NCBI RefSeq assembly: GCF_002160985.1
Contig: NZ_NFLQ01000001.1
Coordinates: 248,001 to 312,000, forward strand
Origin: Lachnoclostridium sp. An118
GTDB taxonomy: Bacteria; Bacillota; Clostridia; Lachnospirales; Lachnospiraceae
Reading direction: 5' to 3'
Length of the DNA stretch: 64,000 nt
A program made the translations under genes and the position numbers. Below the pieces are notes generated by a model, which was not told the origin of the DNA, searched no databases, and was given only the letters and a program-made list of their open reading frames with translations. This document shows, piece after piece, positions 33,695 through 42,642 of the stretch (positions are counted from its first letter, which is position 1; each line of letters starts with the position of its first letter).

Positions 33695-34744
33695 ATGACA
33701 GAGAAGATCGAACTTACAGACGGCTATAAGATAAACAGAGTGATCAACGGGTGCTGGCAGCTCTCTGAGGGGCACACCATCAAGAATGATCTGGATTTTG
33801 GCGATGTGATGCGGGCCTTCCACATGCTTGCCGAGAGAGGATTTACCACCTTTGACTGCGGCGACATCTACACAGGGGTGGAGGAGTTCCTGGGGAAATT
33901 CGTGCTGGAGCTGAAAAACGGCAGCGGCGTCTCCCCGGCAGACATCCAGATACACACGAAATACGTACCGGACCTGGATATGCTGGACAAAGTGGATTTC
34001 CAGTACACGGAAAAGATCATTGACAGGAGCCTTAAGAGGCTGAACAGGGATGTACTGGACATGGTGCAGTTCCACTGGTGGGATTACGATGTGCCGGGAT
34101 GCGTGGAGACAGCCGGATATCTGTGCAGGCTGAAAGAGAAGGGGAAGATCCGCAACATCAGCGTCACCAATTTCGACACGGCTCATCTGGCAGAGCTGGT
34201 GGATGCGGGGATTCCTGTGGTCACAAGCCAGACCCAGTACTCTGTGTTCGACAGAAGGCCGGAGAAAGGATATCTGGATTACCTGAAGCAGCATCACATC
34301 CCCATGCTCTGCTACGGAACCCTGTCCGGCGGATTTCTGGCGGAGAGATGGATCGGGAAGAAGATGGAGGAGCCGGAGACAAGGTCCCAGGTGAAATACA
34401 TGCAGGTCATCGAGGACTCCCTCGGCTGGGACGGGTATCAGCAGCTTCTCCTCATACTGAAGGACATCGCTGATAAATACGGCGTAGGTATCTCCCAGGT
34501 GGCATCCCGGTATATCCTGAGCCAGGAGGGCGTGGGAGCCGCCATCATCGGCGTCAGGAACAGCCGCCACGTGGAGGCTAATATGGGGATATTCTCCTTT
34601 GAGCTCTCTGAGGAAGATATAGAGAGGATACGGAGCTTCCTTAAGCAGTACCCCACAGTGGAGGGCGAGCCCTTCCAACAGGAGAGGACCGTGGGGTCCA
34701 AGTACAGGAGCATCATGTGGATGAACCTGAGTGAGGAAGAGTAA
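33695..34744 (+). CDS. Aldo/keto reductase
   Basis: The 349-residue protein is an AKR barrel enzyme. The catalytic tetrad can be read as D52 and Y56-type residues in TFDCGDIYTG, K in IHTKYV and H in MVQFHWWDYD. IRNISVTNFD and SRYILSQEGVGAAIIGVRNSRHVEAN are typical of NADPH-binding positions. Substrate is unknown; co-transcription with a T-box controlled antiporter hints at amino-acid related chemistry. Confidence 0.9.
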   Translation: MTEKIELTDGYKINRVINGCWQLSEGHTIKNDLDFGDVMRAFHMLAERGFTTFDCGDIYTGVEEFLGKFVLELKNGSGVSPADIQIHTKYVPDLDMLDKVDFQYTEKIIDRSLKRLNRDVLDMVQFHWWDYDVPGCVETAGYLCRLKEKGKIRNISVTNFDTAHLAELVDAGIPVVTSQTQYSVFDRRPEKGYLDYLKQHHIPMLCYGTLSGGFLAERWIGKKMEEPETRSQVKYMQVIEDSLGWDGYQQLLLILKDIADKYGVGISQVASRYILSQEGVGAAIIGVRNSRHVEANMGIFSFELSEEDIERIRSFLKQYPTVEGEPFQQERTVGSKYRSIMWMNLSEEE

Positions 34745-34763
34745 AAAGGAAGGAGGTATTTTT

Positions 34764-36260
34764 ATGGAGCAGCAGAAGAACACGCAGACAAAAGAAAGAC
34801 TGGAATTTCGCGGCGGATGGGCCATGGCTTTTCTTCCGGTTGCGATCTTTCTCTTTTTCTGCATCCTCTATTTTGTCGTCTTTAAGGCATTTGAGATGTA
34901 TGCGCTGGCCATGGGAGCCTTTGTGGGGCTTCTCGCGGGGGCCATGTTTGTGAAAAAAGGACAGTATGACCGTTTCTGGGAGGCTGTCTATGAGGGGGCC
35001 AAAGAGGCGGTGCCCATCGGTATCCTCCTTCTCATCATCGGCATGTTTGCATCCATGATAAAGGCGGCTGATATCTCCTCCGGCTTTGTATGGCTGGCAG
35101 ATTATTTCCATGTGAGCGGCGGGCTCTTTACGGCATTTACCTTTTTTGCTGTCTGCGTCATAGCCACTGCCACCGGCTCCTCTCTGGGGACCATGTTTAC
35201 CTGCTTCCCCATCTTTTATCCGGCAGGCATCCTGCTGGGGAGCAATGCGCCGGTGCTGGCCGGGGCCATCGTGGGCGGCGCTATCTTCGGAGACAATCTG
35301 GCGCCCATCTCGGACACCACCATCATCTCAGCCGGGACCCAGGAGTACAGGAACCGGCCGGGAACGGCGGATGTAGGAGGATGCGTGTCCACCCGCCTGA
35401 AATATTCCCTTGTAGCTGCGACCTTTTCCTTTGTCCTGTTCTGGGTGTCCGGCGGAGGCGGGACCGCAGGGGCAGGAGGAGAGGAGATACTGGCAGGAAA
35501 CAGGAACCCGGCTACCCTGATCATGCTCATACCTGTGGCAGTCATGCTGGTGCTTGCGGTGAAGACAAGGAACATCTACAAAGCCATCACAGCCGGCATC
35601 CTCCTGGGAACAGCGATCGGCCTGGGGTCCAGGCTCCTCACGTTTGCTGATGTGATCTCTATCCAGGACGGCGTTCCCGCAGGATTTCTGACAGACGGCA
35701 TCAGCGGCATGATGGCCACGGTGGTGCTGGTGCTCTCCGTGTACGGCATCATGGGTGTGCTCACTGCGGCAGGCGTTCTGGACCGTATCGCGGAGGCAAT
35801 CCTGTCGAGCCGCCTCGGAAAGAGCGCGAGGGGAGCGGAGGTGGCCATGATGCTTGGCATCTCCGTCACCACCCTTATCTTCGGCGGGGTGACAAGCGCC
35901 TCCATGGCGACTTTTGGAAAGATACAAAATGAGATCGGCAGGCGGGCCGGGCTCCATCCCTACCGCCGGGCCAACCTGCTGGACGGCTTCGCCAACGCCA
36001 TTGTGCTGAATGTTCCCTTCCTCAGCGTGTTTGTATTTATAGGCACCTCCCTGACAGAGGGCTACGACATGGCAGCGCCCCTCACTGTTACACAGGTGGG
36101 AGGCAGCATGTTCTACAGCATGATGCTGTTCCTTGTCCTCCTCTTTTCTGTCATCACTGGATGGGGCAGAGATTATGAGGGGGAGAACGGCGAGCCTGTG
36201 AGGGGGAAGAAAGAGAGGAAAGAGAAGGCGGCCGGAAGGAAGAGCGTGCTGGAAGCTTAA
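34764..36260 (+). CDS. NhaC-family Na+/H+ antiporter (possible amino acid transporter)
   Basis: The 498-residue membrane protein has about 11-12 helices and the NhaC signature GGAIFGDNLAPISDTTIISA (about residue 178). ATATGSSLGTMFTCFPI and GGVTSASMATFGKIQNE are further family motifs. NhaC members include malate/lactate antiporters and, where T-box regulated, candidate amino acid importers (comparative work has proposed a tyrosine role for some). ATG 34764 has AAGGAGG before it; a longer frame to 34731 lacks a site. With a UGG specifier upstream, tryptophan or an indole compound is a candidate substrate (inference). Confidence 0.88.
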   Translation: MEQQKNTQTKERLEFRGGWAMAFLPVAIFLFFCILYFVVFKAFEMYALAMGAFVGLLAGAMFVKKGQYDRFWEAVYEGAKEAVPIGILLLIIGMFASMIKAADISSGFVWLADYFHVSGGLFTAFTFFAVCVIATATGSSLGTMFTCFPIFYPAGILLGSNAPVLAGAIVGGAIFGDNLAPISDTTIISAGTQEYRNRPGTADVGGCVSTRLKYSLVAATFSFVLFWVSGGGGTAGAGGEEILAGNRNPATLIMLIPVAVMLVLAVKTRNIYKAITAGILLGTAIGLGSRLLTFADVISIQDGVPAGFLTDGISGMMATVVLVLSVYGIMGVLTAAGVLDRIAEAILSSRLGKSARGAEVAMMLGISVTTLIFGGVTSASMATFGKIQNEIGRRAGLHPYRRANLLDGFANAIVLNVPFLSVFVFIGTSLTEGYDMAAPLTVTQVGGSMFYSMMLFLVLLFSVITGWGRDYEGENGEPVRGKKERKEKAAGRKSVLEA

Positions 36261-36335
36261 GAAAGGAAAATGGCTGGACAGCGACAATTAGCCGATAACC
36301 AGCCTGTGGTTTAAGCCGCCACAAAAACGGAATAG

Positions 36336-36370
36336 AAAACCCCGGAGGTCTGGCACACCTCCGGGGTTTT
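36336..36370 (+). terminator. Terminator of the T-box operon
   Basis: AAAACCCCGGAGGT (36336-36349) pairs with ACCTCCGGGGTTTT (36357-36370) around CTGGCAC, a 14-bp stem with T-rich tail. Confidence 0.93.
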
Positions 36371-36605
36371 CGTTTTGCGTGTTCCTCTTGGAATATTTGT
36401 ATCTTTTAGCCTAATGGCATTATAGTATATGCTTTCTGAGAATGCAATATACATATTGGAAGAGTATACATATGTGATATCTGATCTTGCTACATCTAAA
36501 TCTACCGTATCCCCGTCAGAGTTGATGAGGGTACGCCCCGCCAGGTCAGGCAGATGGGAAAAATCCTTCACAGAGAGCAGACAGAAAAGATAAAAATTCG
36601 TCAAA
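36371..36605. other. Intergenic stretch without recognised gene
   Basis: About 235 AT-richer bases. A 97-codon open frame crosses it on the minus strand, but it runs through the terminator, has no ribosome site and matches no family I know. It could be a decayed remnant. Nothing else is supported. Confidence 0.5.
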
Positions 36606-36610
36606 ACCTA

Positions 36611-36638
36611 TTGCATTTCCGACAGACCTATGTATAAT
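36611..36638 (+). promoter_or_regulatory. Promoter of the XRE-cupin/pot operon
   Basis: TTGCAT (36611-36616), 16-base spacer, TATAAT (36633-36638), 60 bases before the regulator start. Confidence 0.7.
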
Positions 36639-36697
36639 AGAGAAGGTTCATTAATTTTTAACGAAAAGTATAGTATTAGAAAACAGGAGGCGCACAG

Positions 36698-37231
36698 GTG
36701 GATATTGGAAAAAAATTGAAAGAACTTCGTCTGCAGAACGACCTGACTCTGGGAGACCTGGCATCCAGGAGCGAGCTGACAAAGGGATTCCTGTCCCAGG
36801 TGGAGCGAAATCTTACTACTCCCAGCATCGCCACCCTGGAGGATATCCTGGAAGCCCTGGGCAGCAGTCTGTCTGAATTTTTCCGGGAGGAGGAGGAAAA
36901 GCAGATCGTCTTCCCGACAGAGGATTTCTTTGTGGATGAGCAGGAGGACTGCACCATCGAGTGGATCGTCCCCAATGCCCAGAAGAACCAGATGGAGCCT
37001 ATTATCCTGACGCTGCACCCGCGCAAAAAGAGCCAGGTCATGTCCGCCTACCAGGGGCAGGAATTCGGATATGTGCTCAAGGGAAGCGTGACCATTGTAC
37101 AGGGAGGCAAGAAGTACAGGGTGAAGGCAAAGGAGACCTTTTACCTGGACGGGACCACAAGCCATTATCTGTACAACCATGGCAGCAGTGATGCCAGAGT
37201 GCTCTGGATCACCACGCCGCCCATGTTTTAG
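36698..37231 (+). CDS. XRE-cupin regulator (PuuR-like)
   Basis: The 177-residue protein has an N-terminal XRE helix-turn-helix (IGKKLKELRLQNDLTLGDLASRSELTKGFLSQVERN, read in parts) and a C-terminal cupin (residues about 105-172, EFGYVLKGSVTIVQGGK and KETFYLDGTTSHYLYN). This is the build of PuuR and related regulators of polyamine metabolism, and it sits 27 bases before potA, so it probably controls the importer and senses a polyamine. Start is GTG 36698, with ACAGGAGG at 8 bases. Confidence 0.9.
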   Translation: MDIGKKLKELRLQNDLTLGDLASRSELTKGFLSQVERNLTTPSIATLEDILEALGSSLSEFFREEEEKQIVFPTEDFFVDEQEDCTIEWIVPNAQKNQMEPIILTLHPRKKSQVMSAYQGQEFGYVLKGSVTIVQGGKKYRVKAKETFYLDGTTSHYLYNHGSSDARVLWITTPPMF

Positions 37232-37258
37232 CAAGTTCTTACAGGAAGGAGAAGTGAG

Positions 37259-38836
37259 ATGGAAGAGAAAAAACTGATAGAGTTCCGCAATATTGTAAAG
37301 AATTTTGACGGACAGATCGTTCTGAAGGGGATCAACCTTGATATATACGAAAATGAATTTGTCACCCTGCTGGGGCCCAGCGGATGCGGAAAGACTACCC
37401 TGCTGCGGATCCTGGGAGGATTTCTGGATGCGGACGAGGGTTCTGTCATCTTTGACGGGGAGGAGATAAGCAAAAAGCCGCCCTACGAGAGGGAGCTGAA
37501 CACCGTGTTCCAGAAATACGCCCTTTTCCCCCATCTGAGTGTGTATGAAAATATCGCCTTTGGGCTGAAGATCAAGAAGATGAGCAAGGACGTCATCGAC
37601 CAGAAGGTGATGAAGATGTTGAAGCTCATCGGCCTGGAGGGCTTTGAGGACAAGAATACCACCCTTCTGTCCGGCGGGCAGCAGCAGAGGGTGGCCATCG
37701 CCAGGGCCCTTGTAAACGAGCCCAAGGTCCTGCTTCTTGACGAGCCACTGGCAGCCCTGGACTTAAAGCTCCGAAAGGAGATGCAGTACGAGCTGAAAAG
37801 GATCCAGCAGGAGGTGGGGATCACCTTCATCTTTGTTACCCACGACCAGGAGGAGGCCCTGACCATGTCTGACAAGATCGTGGTCATGAAGAACGGAGAG
37901 ATCCAGCAGGTGGGCAGTCCCCAGGATATCTACAACGAGCCTGCCAACCGTTTTGTGGCCAACTTTATCGGGGAGAGTAACATCATCCCGGCAGTCATGC
38001 CGGAGGACTACAAGGTGCGCTTTGACGACATCACCTTTGACTGTGTGGATTTTGGCTTCAAGGAGAACGAGCCGGTGGACGTGGTCATCCGTCCCGAGGA
38101 TATCGACATCGTGGATGTGAAGGACGGCAAGATGACAGGCGAGGTGTTGAGCGTGCTCTTCAAGGGAGTCCACTATGAGATCATGGTGGAGACCGTGCCC
38201 GGTACCAGTGTGACAGTCAACATGCGCGTCATAAGGAACCAGGATGTAAAGAGCGAGGACGGCAAGGAGATGATCAGCGCAAACGACTTCTATGTGGATA
38301 TCGACGATGTGGAGGGACTGGACGACAAGGAGATCATCGCCCTGTCCAACGCCCAGGCCTGGGACCCGGAGACGGACGAGTACATTTCCATCGCAAAGGT
38401 GGAGTACAGCCTGGAGAAGGAGGAAGGAAAATATCCGGTCACCTTCACCACATCAGGCGGCACCAGCATCGAGAAGACCATCTACGTGGTGGACCAGCCC
38501 TTTGTCAAGAACGAGAAGGCAAACGAGGGCGTCATGGCCTTCAACTTCTTCAAGACTGTGGATGAGATCACAGAGTCCCAGGCTCTGGACACGGACCTGA
38601 AGACCTGGGCCGGCGCCCAGGGCTGGAAGCTGAGCAACGAGGACGAGTCTGTGGACCTCAGCGTAGACTACGATTTCGAGCCGGAGAACGTGAAGGAGGG
38701 CGTTTACCAGATCACCTTCTCCACCACAGGCCGGGAGTTCAAGATACACACCACAGACTACACCCAGGAGGGACAGGAGGTGGGACTCACCTTCTTCCCG
38801 GAGGATATCCACGTTATGTCCAGGGAGGTATTTTAG
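37259..38836 (+). CDS. potA: Spermidine/putrescine ABC transporter ATPase with enlarged C-terminus
   Basis: Residues 1-240 are a canonical PotA ATPase: Walker [11 protein letters not shown]-loop [10 protein letters not shown], signature LSGGQQQR, Walker [13 protein letters not shown]-loop THDQEEA. The TOBE region starts near 245 ([24 protein letters not shown]). Instead of ending near 350 residues, about 170 extra residues rich in Asp, Glu, Thr and beta-type patterns ([20 protein letters not shown], later [17 protein letters not shown]) are inserted before the TOBE end [22 protein letters not shown]. The total is 525 residues. The insert looks like two Ig-like units. The gene directly abuts potB. 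Confidence 0.9.
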   Translation: MEEKKLIEFRNIVKNFDGQIVLKGINLDIYENEFVTLLGPSGCGKTTLLRILGGFLDADEGSVIFDGEEISKKPPYERELNTVFQKYALFPHLSVYENIAFGLKIKKMSKDVIDQKVMKMLKLIGLEGFEDKNTTLLSGGQQQRVAIARALVNEPKVLLLDEPLAALDLKLRKEMQYELKRIQQEVGITFIFVTHDQEEALTMSDKIVVMKNGEIQQVGSPQDIYNEPANRFVANFIGESNIIPAVMPEDYKVRFDDITFDCVDFGFKENEPVDVVIRPEDIDIVDVKDGKMTGEVLSVLFKGVHYEIMVETVPGTSVTVNMRVIRNQDVKSEDGKEMISANDFYVDIDDVEGLDDKEIIALSNAQAWDPETDEYISIAKVEYSLEKEEGKYPVTFTTSGGTSIEKTIYVVDQPFVKNEKANEGVMAFNFFKTVDEITESQALDTDLKTWAGAQGWKLSNEDESVDLSVDYDFEPENVKEGVYQITFSTTGREFKIHTTDYTQEGQEVGLTFFPEDIHVMSREVF

Positions 38837-39679
38837 ATGAAAAGATTTTCAACACTGGCAGTGCCCTACATTGTGTGGGCCGCGCTGATGCTGGTGCTCC
38901 CCATGGCGCTGATCGCCATGTACTCCTTCATGGAGCCGGGAAACAGCATCATATCTTTTTCTTTTACACTGGAACACTATGTGAAGTTCTTCACGGATCC
39001 GGATTTCCTCCTGATCCTGTGGCGCTCCCTTGTGATCGCTGTGAAGACCACCATCATCTGCCTGATCCTGGGCTATCCTGTGGCGTACTTTATCGCCAGG
39101 AGCCGGGAGAAGGTGCAGAACATACTGATCCTGTGCATTACCATTCCCATGTGGATCAATATGCTGGTGAGGACCTACGCCTGGATCGGACTTCTCAGCG
39201 AGGGGGGCATCATCCAGCGGATACTGGGCCTCTTCGGCTTCGGGGATGTGGAGCTTCTCTACACGGAAGGATCCGTGCTCCTTGGCATGGTCTACAATTT
39301 TCTGCCTTTTATGATCCTGCAGATCCAGACGTCCCTGTCCAAGATGGACTACTCCCTTCTGGAGGCCAGCGCGGACCTGGGAGCCAGCCCGGTGCAGACC
39401 TTCAGGAGGGTGACATTCCCGCTGTCCCTGCCGGGCGTCATCAACGGCATCACCCTGGTGTTCCTGCCGGCGGTCAGCTCCTTCTTTATCCCGAAGCTGC
39501 TGGGCGGCGGACAGTATTTCCTCATCGGAAATATGATCGAGAACCAGTTTATCACCGTCGGTGAGTGGAACTTCGGAAGCGCTATCTCCATGATCATGGC
39601 CGTGATCATGATGCTGCTCATGATGGCGGTGCGCAAGATTGAGATACACAACCAGGGAGGAAAGGGGGAGAGAGCATGA
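38837..39679 (+). CDS. potB: Spermidine/putrescine ABC transporter permease PotB
   Basis: The 280-residue permease has six helices and the BPD inner-membrane signature ASADLGASPVQTFRRVTFPLSLPGVINGI (EAA loop, about residues 177-205). It starts immediately after the potA stop and overlaps the next gene by four bases (ATGA). Confidence 0.93.
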   Translation: MKRFSTLAVPYIVWAALMLVLPMALIAMYSFMEPGNSIISFSFTLEHYVKFFTDPDFLLILWRSLVIAVKTTIICLILGYPVAYFIARSREKVQNILILCITIPMWINMLVRTYAWIGLLSEGGIIQRILGLFGFGDVELLYTEGSVLLGMVYNFLPFMILQIQTSLSKMDYSLLEASADLGASPVQTFRRVTFPLSLPGVINGITLVFLPAVSSFFIPKLLGGGQYFLIGNMIENQFITVGEWNFGSAISMIMAVIMMLLMMAVRKIEIHNQGGKGERA

Positions 39680-41571
39680 AAAAGAACAGGCGTCCTTTCG
39701 GGAAGATCCTGATGATCCTGGCGATTGCATTTTTCTATCTTCCCATCCTCTACATGATCGTCTTCTCCTTCAATGAGGGGAAATCGCTGACCAGCTTTAC
39801 AGGCTTTTCCCTGCGCTGGTATCAGCACATGATGGAATCCAGCGATATGATGACGGCCCTCTACACCACCTTCAGCGTGGCCATCATTGCCACGCTTGTC
39901 TCCACGGTGGTGGGCACAGTGGCGGCCATCGGACTTTCCAGCTCAAGGAAGATCGTGCGAAATATCATGGAGCAGGTGAACAACCTGCCCATGATGAACC
40001 CGGAGATCGTGACAGCCATCGGTTTTATGCTCCTCTTTATCACCTTTAATGTGGAGAAGGGCTACATGACCATGCTGCTGGCCCACATCGCCTTCTGTAT
40101 CCCCTATGTCATGCTGTCCGTTATGCCAAAGATCCGGTCTCTGGACCCGAACCTGGCGGATGCGGCCATGGACCTGGGGGCTACCCCATTCAGGGCTCTG
40201 ACAAAGGTCATCGTGCCCCAGATCACCCCGGGCATCCTTTCCGGCGCCCTCATCGCCTTTACCATGTCTGTGGATGATTTTATCATCTCCTACTTTGTGA
40301 CCGGCCGGGGCGTGAAGAACCTGAGCATTGTGGTCTACACCATGAGCAAGCGGGTCAATCCAAGCATCAATGCCGTGTCCACCCTTGTGGTGGTGATCAT
40401 CACCATCGTGCTCATCGTCATCAACGTGGCCCCCGTCCTGGCGGCCAGGAGGAGCAGGAAGGCGGAGCTGGGAAGGCGCAGGAGGTTTGTTCCGGCTGTG
40501 GCCGTGTGCTGCGCCCTTGTGATCGGCCTCTTTGCCTTCCGCGCAGGAGGGGGAGCCGGCGGGGACCGGCCCTTTGAGGGACAGACCCTCCACATCTACA
40601 ACTGGGGAGAGTACACCGGCGAGAATATCATCGGCGATTTTGAGGAGGAGACCGGAGCCACGGTGGTCATGGAGAACTTTGACTCCAATGAGCAGATGTA
40701 CATCAAGGTGGCAAACGGAGAGTCCTACGATATCCTTGTCCCCAGCGACTACATGATCCAGCGCCTGATACAGGAGGACTACCTGCAGAAGCTGGACAAA
40801 TCCAAGCTGGACTGCTTTGACAAGCTCTCCGATGAGGTGCTGGGGCTGCCCTATGATCCGAACAATGACTACTCTGTCCCCTATTTCTGGGGTACGGTGG
40901 GAATCGTGTACGATAAGACAAAGGTGGATATCGAGGACCTGGAACAGGAGGGATATAACATCTTCCTGGACGAGAAGTACAAGGGAGATGTGTACCTGTA
41001 CGACTCAGAGAGGGACTCCTTCATGATGGCCCTCAAGGCTCTGGGCTACTCCATGAACACGGAGAACGAGGCGGAGCTGCAGGAGGCCTATGACTGGCTG
41101 GTGCAGTGCGTGGAGACCATGGACACGGAGATCGTCACAGATGAGATCATCGACAACATGGCACAGGGAAGGAAGGCACTTGGGCTGATCTACTCCGGAG
41201 ACGCCACCTATGTCATGGCGGAAAATGAGGACATGGGCTACTACATGCCGGAGACCGGCACAAACCTCTGGTCCGACGCCATGGTCATCCCGAAGAACGC
41301 GAAAAATCCGGATCTGGCCCACGCGTTCATCAACTTTGCCAGCGACTACGACGGCGCCTACGACAACTCCAGCTACGTGGGCTACACCTCCGCCAACCAG
41401 GAGGTCATGGAGGTGCTGTCCGGGGAGGGCGGCGACTACGAGGGCATCAACGCCTACATCCCCAGAGCGGACAATGAAAACGATGAGGTGTTTGTCTACA
41501 ACGAGAGCACAAAGAAGATCATCAGCGACCTGTGGAGCCGTGTGAAGATCGCGGCCAGCAACGCGGATTAG
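39676..41571 (+). CDS. Fused PotC permease and PotD polyamine-binding protein
   Basis: Residues 1-255 are a PotC-like permease with six helices and the EAA loop AAMDLGATPFRALTKVIVPQITPGI. A basic linker (ARRSRKAELGRRRRF) leads to an extra membrane helix (about 275-292), then residues 300-631 form a PotD-like binding protein (LHIYNWGEYTGENIIGDFEEETG; YDILVPSDYMIQRLIQEDYL; WGTVGIVYDKTKV; SDAMVIPKNAKNPDLAHAFINF). The helix tethers the binding domain outside the cell. Such fusions occur in other Firmicutes. With PotA and PotB it completes a polyamine importer. Confidence 0.92.
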   Translation: MKKNRRPFGKILMILAIAFFYLPILYMIVFSFNEGKSLTSFTGFSLRWYQHMMESSDMMTALYTTFSVAIIATLVSTVVGTVAAIGLSSSRKIVRNIMEQVNNLPMMNPEIVTAIGFMLLFITFNVEKGYMTMLLAHIAFCIPYVMLSVMPKIRSLDPNLADAAMDLGATPFRALTKVIVPQITPGILSGALIAFTMSVDDFIISYFVTGRGVKNLSIVVYTMSKRVNPSINAVSTLVVVIITIVLIVINVAPVLAARRSRKAELGRRRRFVPAVAVCCALVIGLFAFRAGGGAGGDRPFEGQTLHIYNWGEYTGENIIGDFEEETGATVVMENFDSNEQMYIKVANGESYDILVPSDYMIQRLIQEDYLQKLDKSKLDCFDKLSDEVLGLPYDPNNDYSVPYFWGTVGIVYDKTKVDIEDLEQEGYNIFLDEKYKGDVYLYDSERDSFMMALKALGYSMNTENEAELQEAYDWLVQCVETMDTEIVTDEIIDNMAQGRKALGLIYSGDATYVMAENEDMGYYMPETGTNLWSDAMVIPKNAKNPDLAHAFINFASDYDGAYDNSSYVGYTSANQEVMEVLSGEGGDYEGINAYIPRADNENDEVFVYNESTKKIISDLWSRVKIAASNAD

Positions 41572-41601
41572 CATATGTGGAAAGCGGAGGAAGAGAAGAA
41601 T

Positions 41602-42219
41602 ATGAAGGTTTTAATGATCAACGGAAGTCCTCACGCCAAGGGCAACACGGCTGCTGCCCTGGAGGAGATGAAGAAGGTATTTGACGCAGAAGGGATGGAG
41701 GCGGAGATCATCCATATCGGAAACAAGGATATAAGAGGCTGCATCGCCTGCCGCTCCTGCCACAACACAGGAAAATGTGTCTTTGACGACTTTGTCAATG
41801 AGACGGCGGCGAAATTCGAGGCGTGCGACGGCCTTGTGGTGGGAAGCCCGGTGTACTACGCTTCCGCCAACGCCACTCTCATCGCCTTCCTGGACCGTCT
41901 GTTCTACAGCACGCATTTTGACAAGACCATGAAGGTGGGAGCCAGCGTGGTGGTGGCAAGACGGGGAGGCCTGTCCGCCACCTTTGACGAGCTGAACAAA
42001 TATTTTACTATCTGCGGCATGCCGGTGGCCTCCAGCCAGTACTGGAACAGCGTCCACGGCCAGATGCCCGGGGAGGCGCTGGAAGATGCAGAGGGACTGC
42101 AGACCATGCGGACCCTGGCCAGGAACATGTCCTTCCTCATGAAGAGCATTGCCCTGGGCAAAAAAGAGTACGGGCTGCCGGAGAAGGAAGAGGGACTGCA
42201 CACCAATTTTGTGCGGTGA
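41602..42219 (+). CDS. NADPH-dependent FMN reductase / flavodoxin-like protein
   Basis: The 205-residue protein begins MKVLMINGSPHAKGNTAAALEE, the FMN phosphate loop of the NADPH-dependent FMN reductase family. GCIACRSCHNTGKCVFDD is a conserved cysteine segment of one subgroup (multimeric flavodoxin WrbA-like or iron-sulfur flavoprotein-like), and VVGSPVYYASANATLIAFLDR is typical. ATG 41602 follows GCGGAGGAAGAGAAGAAT. It may be co-transcribed with the pot genes, 30 bases away. Confidence 0.88.
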   Translation: MKVLMINGSPHAKGNTAAALEEMKKVFDAEGMEAEIIHIGNKDIRGCIACRSCHNTGKCVFDDFVNETAAKFEACDGLVVGSPVYYASANATLIAFLDRLFYSTHFDKTMKVGASVVVARRGGLSATFDELNKYFTICGMPVASSQYWNSVHGQMPGEALEDAEGLQTMRTLARNMSFLMKSIALGKKEYGLPEKEEGLHTNFVR

Positions 42220-42265
42220 CAGATTTCCTGCGGCAGCAGAACAGAAGAACTGTATAGGAATAGAA

Positions 42266-42301
42266 AACGCCCGGGAGAGGAGAGCGCCTTTCCCGGGCGT
42301 T
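42266..42301 (+). terminator. Terminator after the flavodoxin-like gene
   Basis: AACGCCCGGGA (42266-42276) pairs with TCCCGGGCGTT (42291-42301), 11 bp; the tail is only weakly T-rich. Confidence 0.75.
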
Positions 42302-42393
42302 CCTTATGCCTTCCAGGCATTGGAAGGTATGAAGAGCAGGTATTCGACAGGGAAAAGGCAAGGAGGCTATAATGGAGGGCGGGGTGAAATGCT

Positions 42394-42642
42394 TTGAAAC
42401 AATTTCTGATGAAGATAACAGAACCAAAGGCCGGCCTTCCGGAAGAGCGAAAGCTTTTCTCCAACCGGGACCTGAAGATACTGATCCTGCCCCTTTTTCT
42501 GGAGCAGCTCCTGGAGGTGCTGGTGGGGGTGGCAGACACCTTCATGGTGAGCTACGCCGGTGAGGCGGCGGTCTCCGGCGTCTCTCTTGTCAACATGTTC
42601 AACACGGTATTCATCTTCCTCTTTTCGGCCCTGGCTGCAGAG
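42394..42642 (+). pseudogene. 5' fragment of a MATE-family efflux transporter
   Basis: About 83 codons from a TTG start at 42394 read as the N-terminus of a MATE exporter: LFSNRDLKILILPLFLEQLLEVLVGVADTFM, then VSYAGEAAVSGVSLVNMFNTV and FLFSALAA. Full MATE proteins have about 450 residues and 12 helices. Homology stops near 42640, after which the plus-strand frame is only the antisense of the convergent VWA remnant. The open frame running on to 43593 is therefore not a real protein. GGCGGGGTG precedes the start. Confidence 0.8.

Noticed and set aside
36311-36604. A 97-codon minus-strand ORF
   Set aside because: It runs through a strong terminator, lacks a ribosome site and matches no family known to me.
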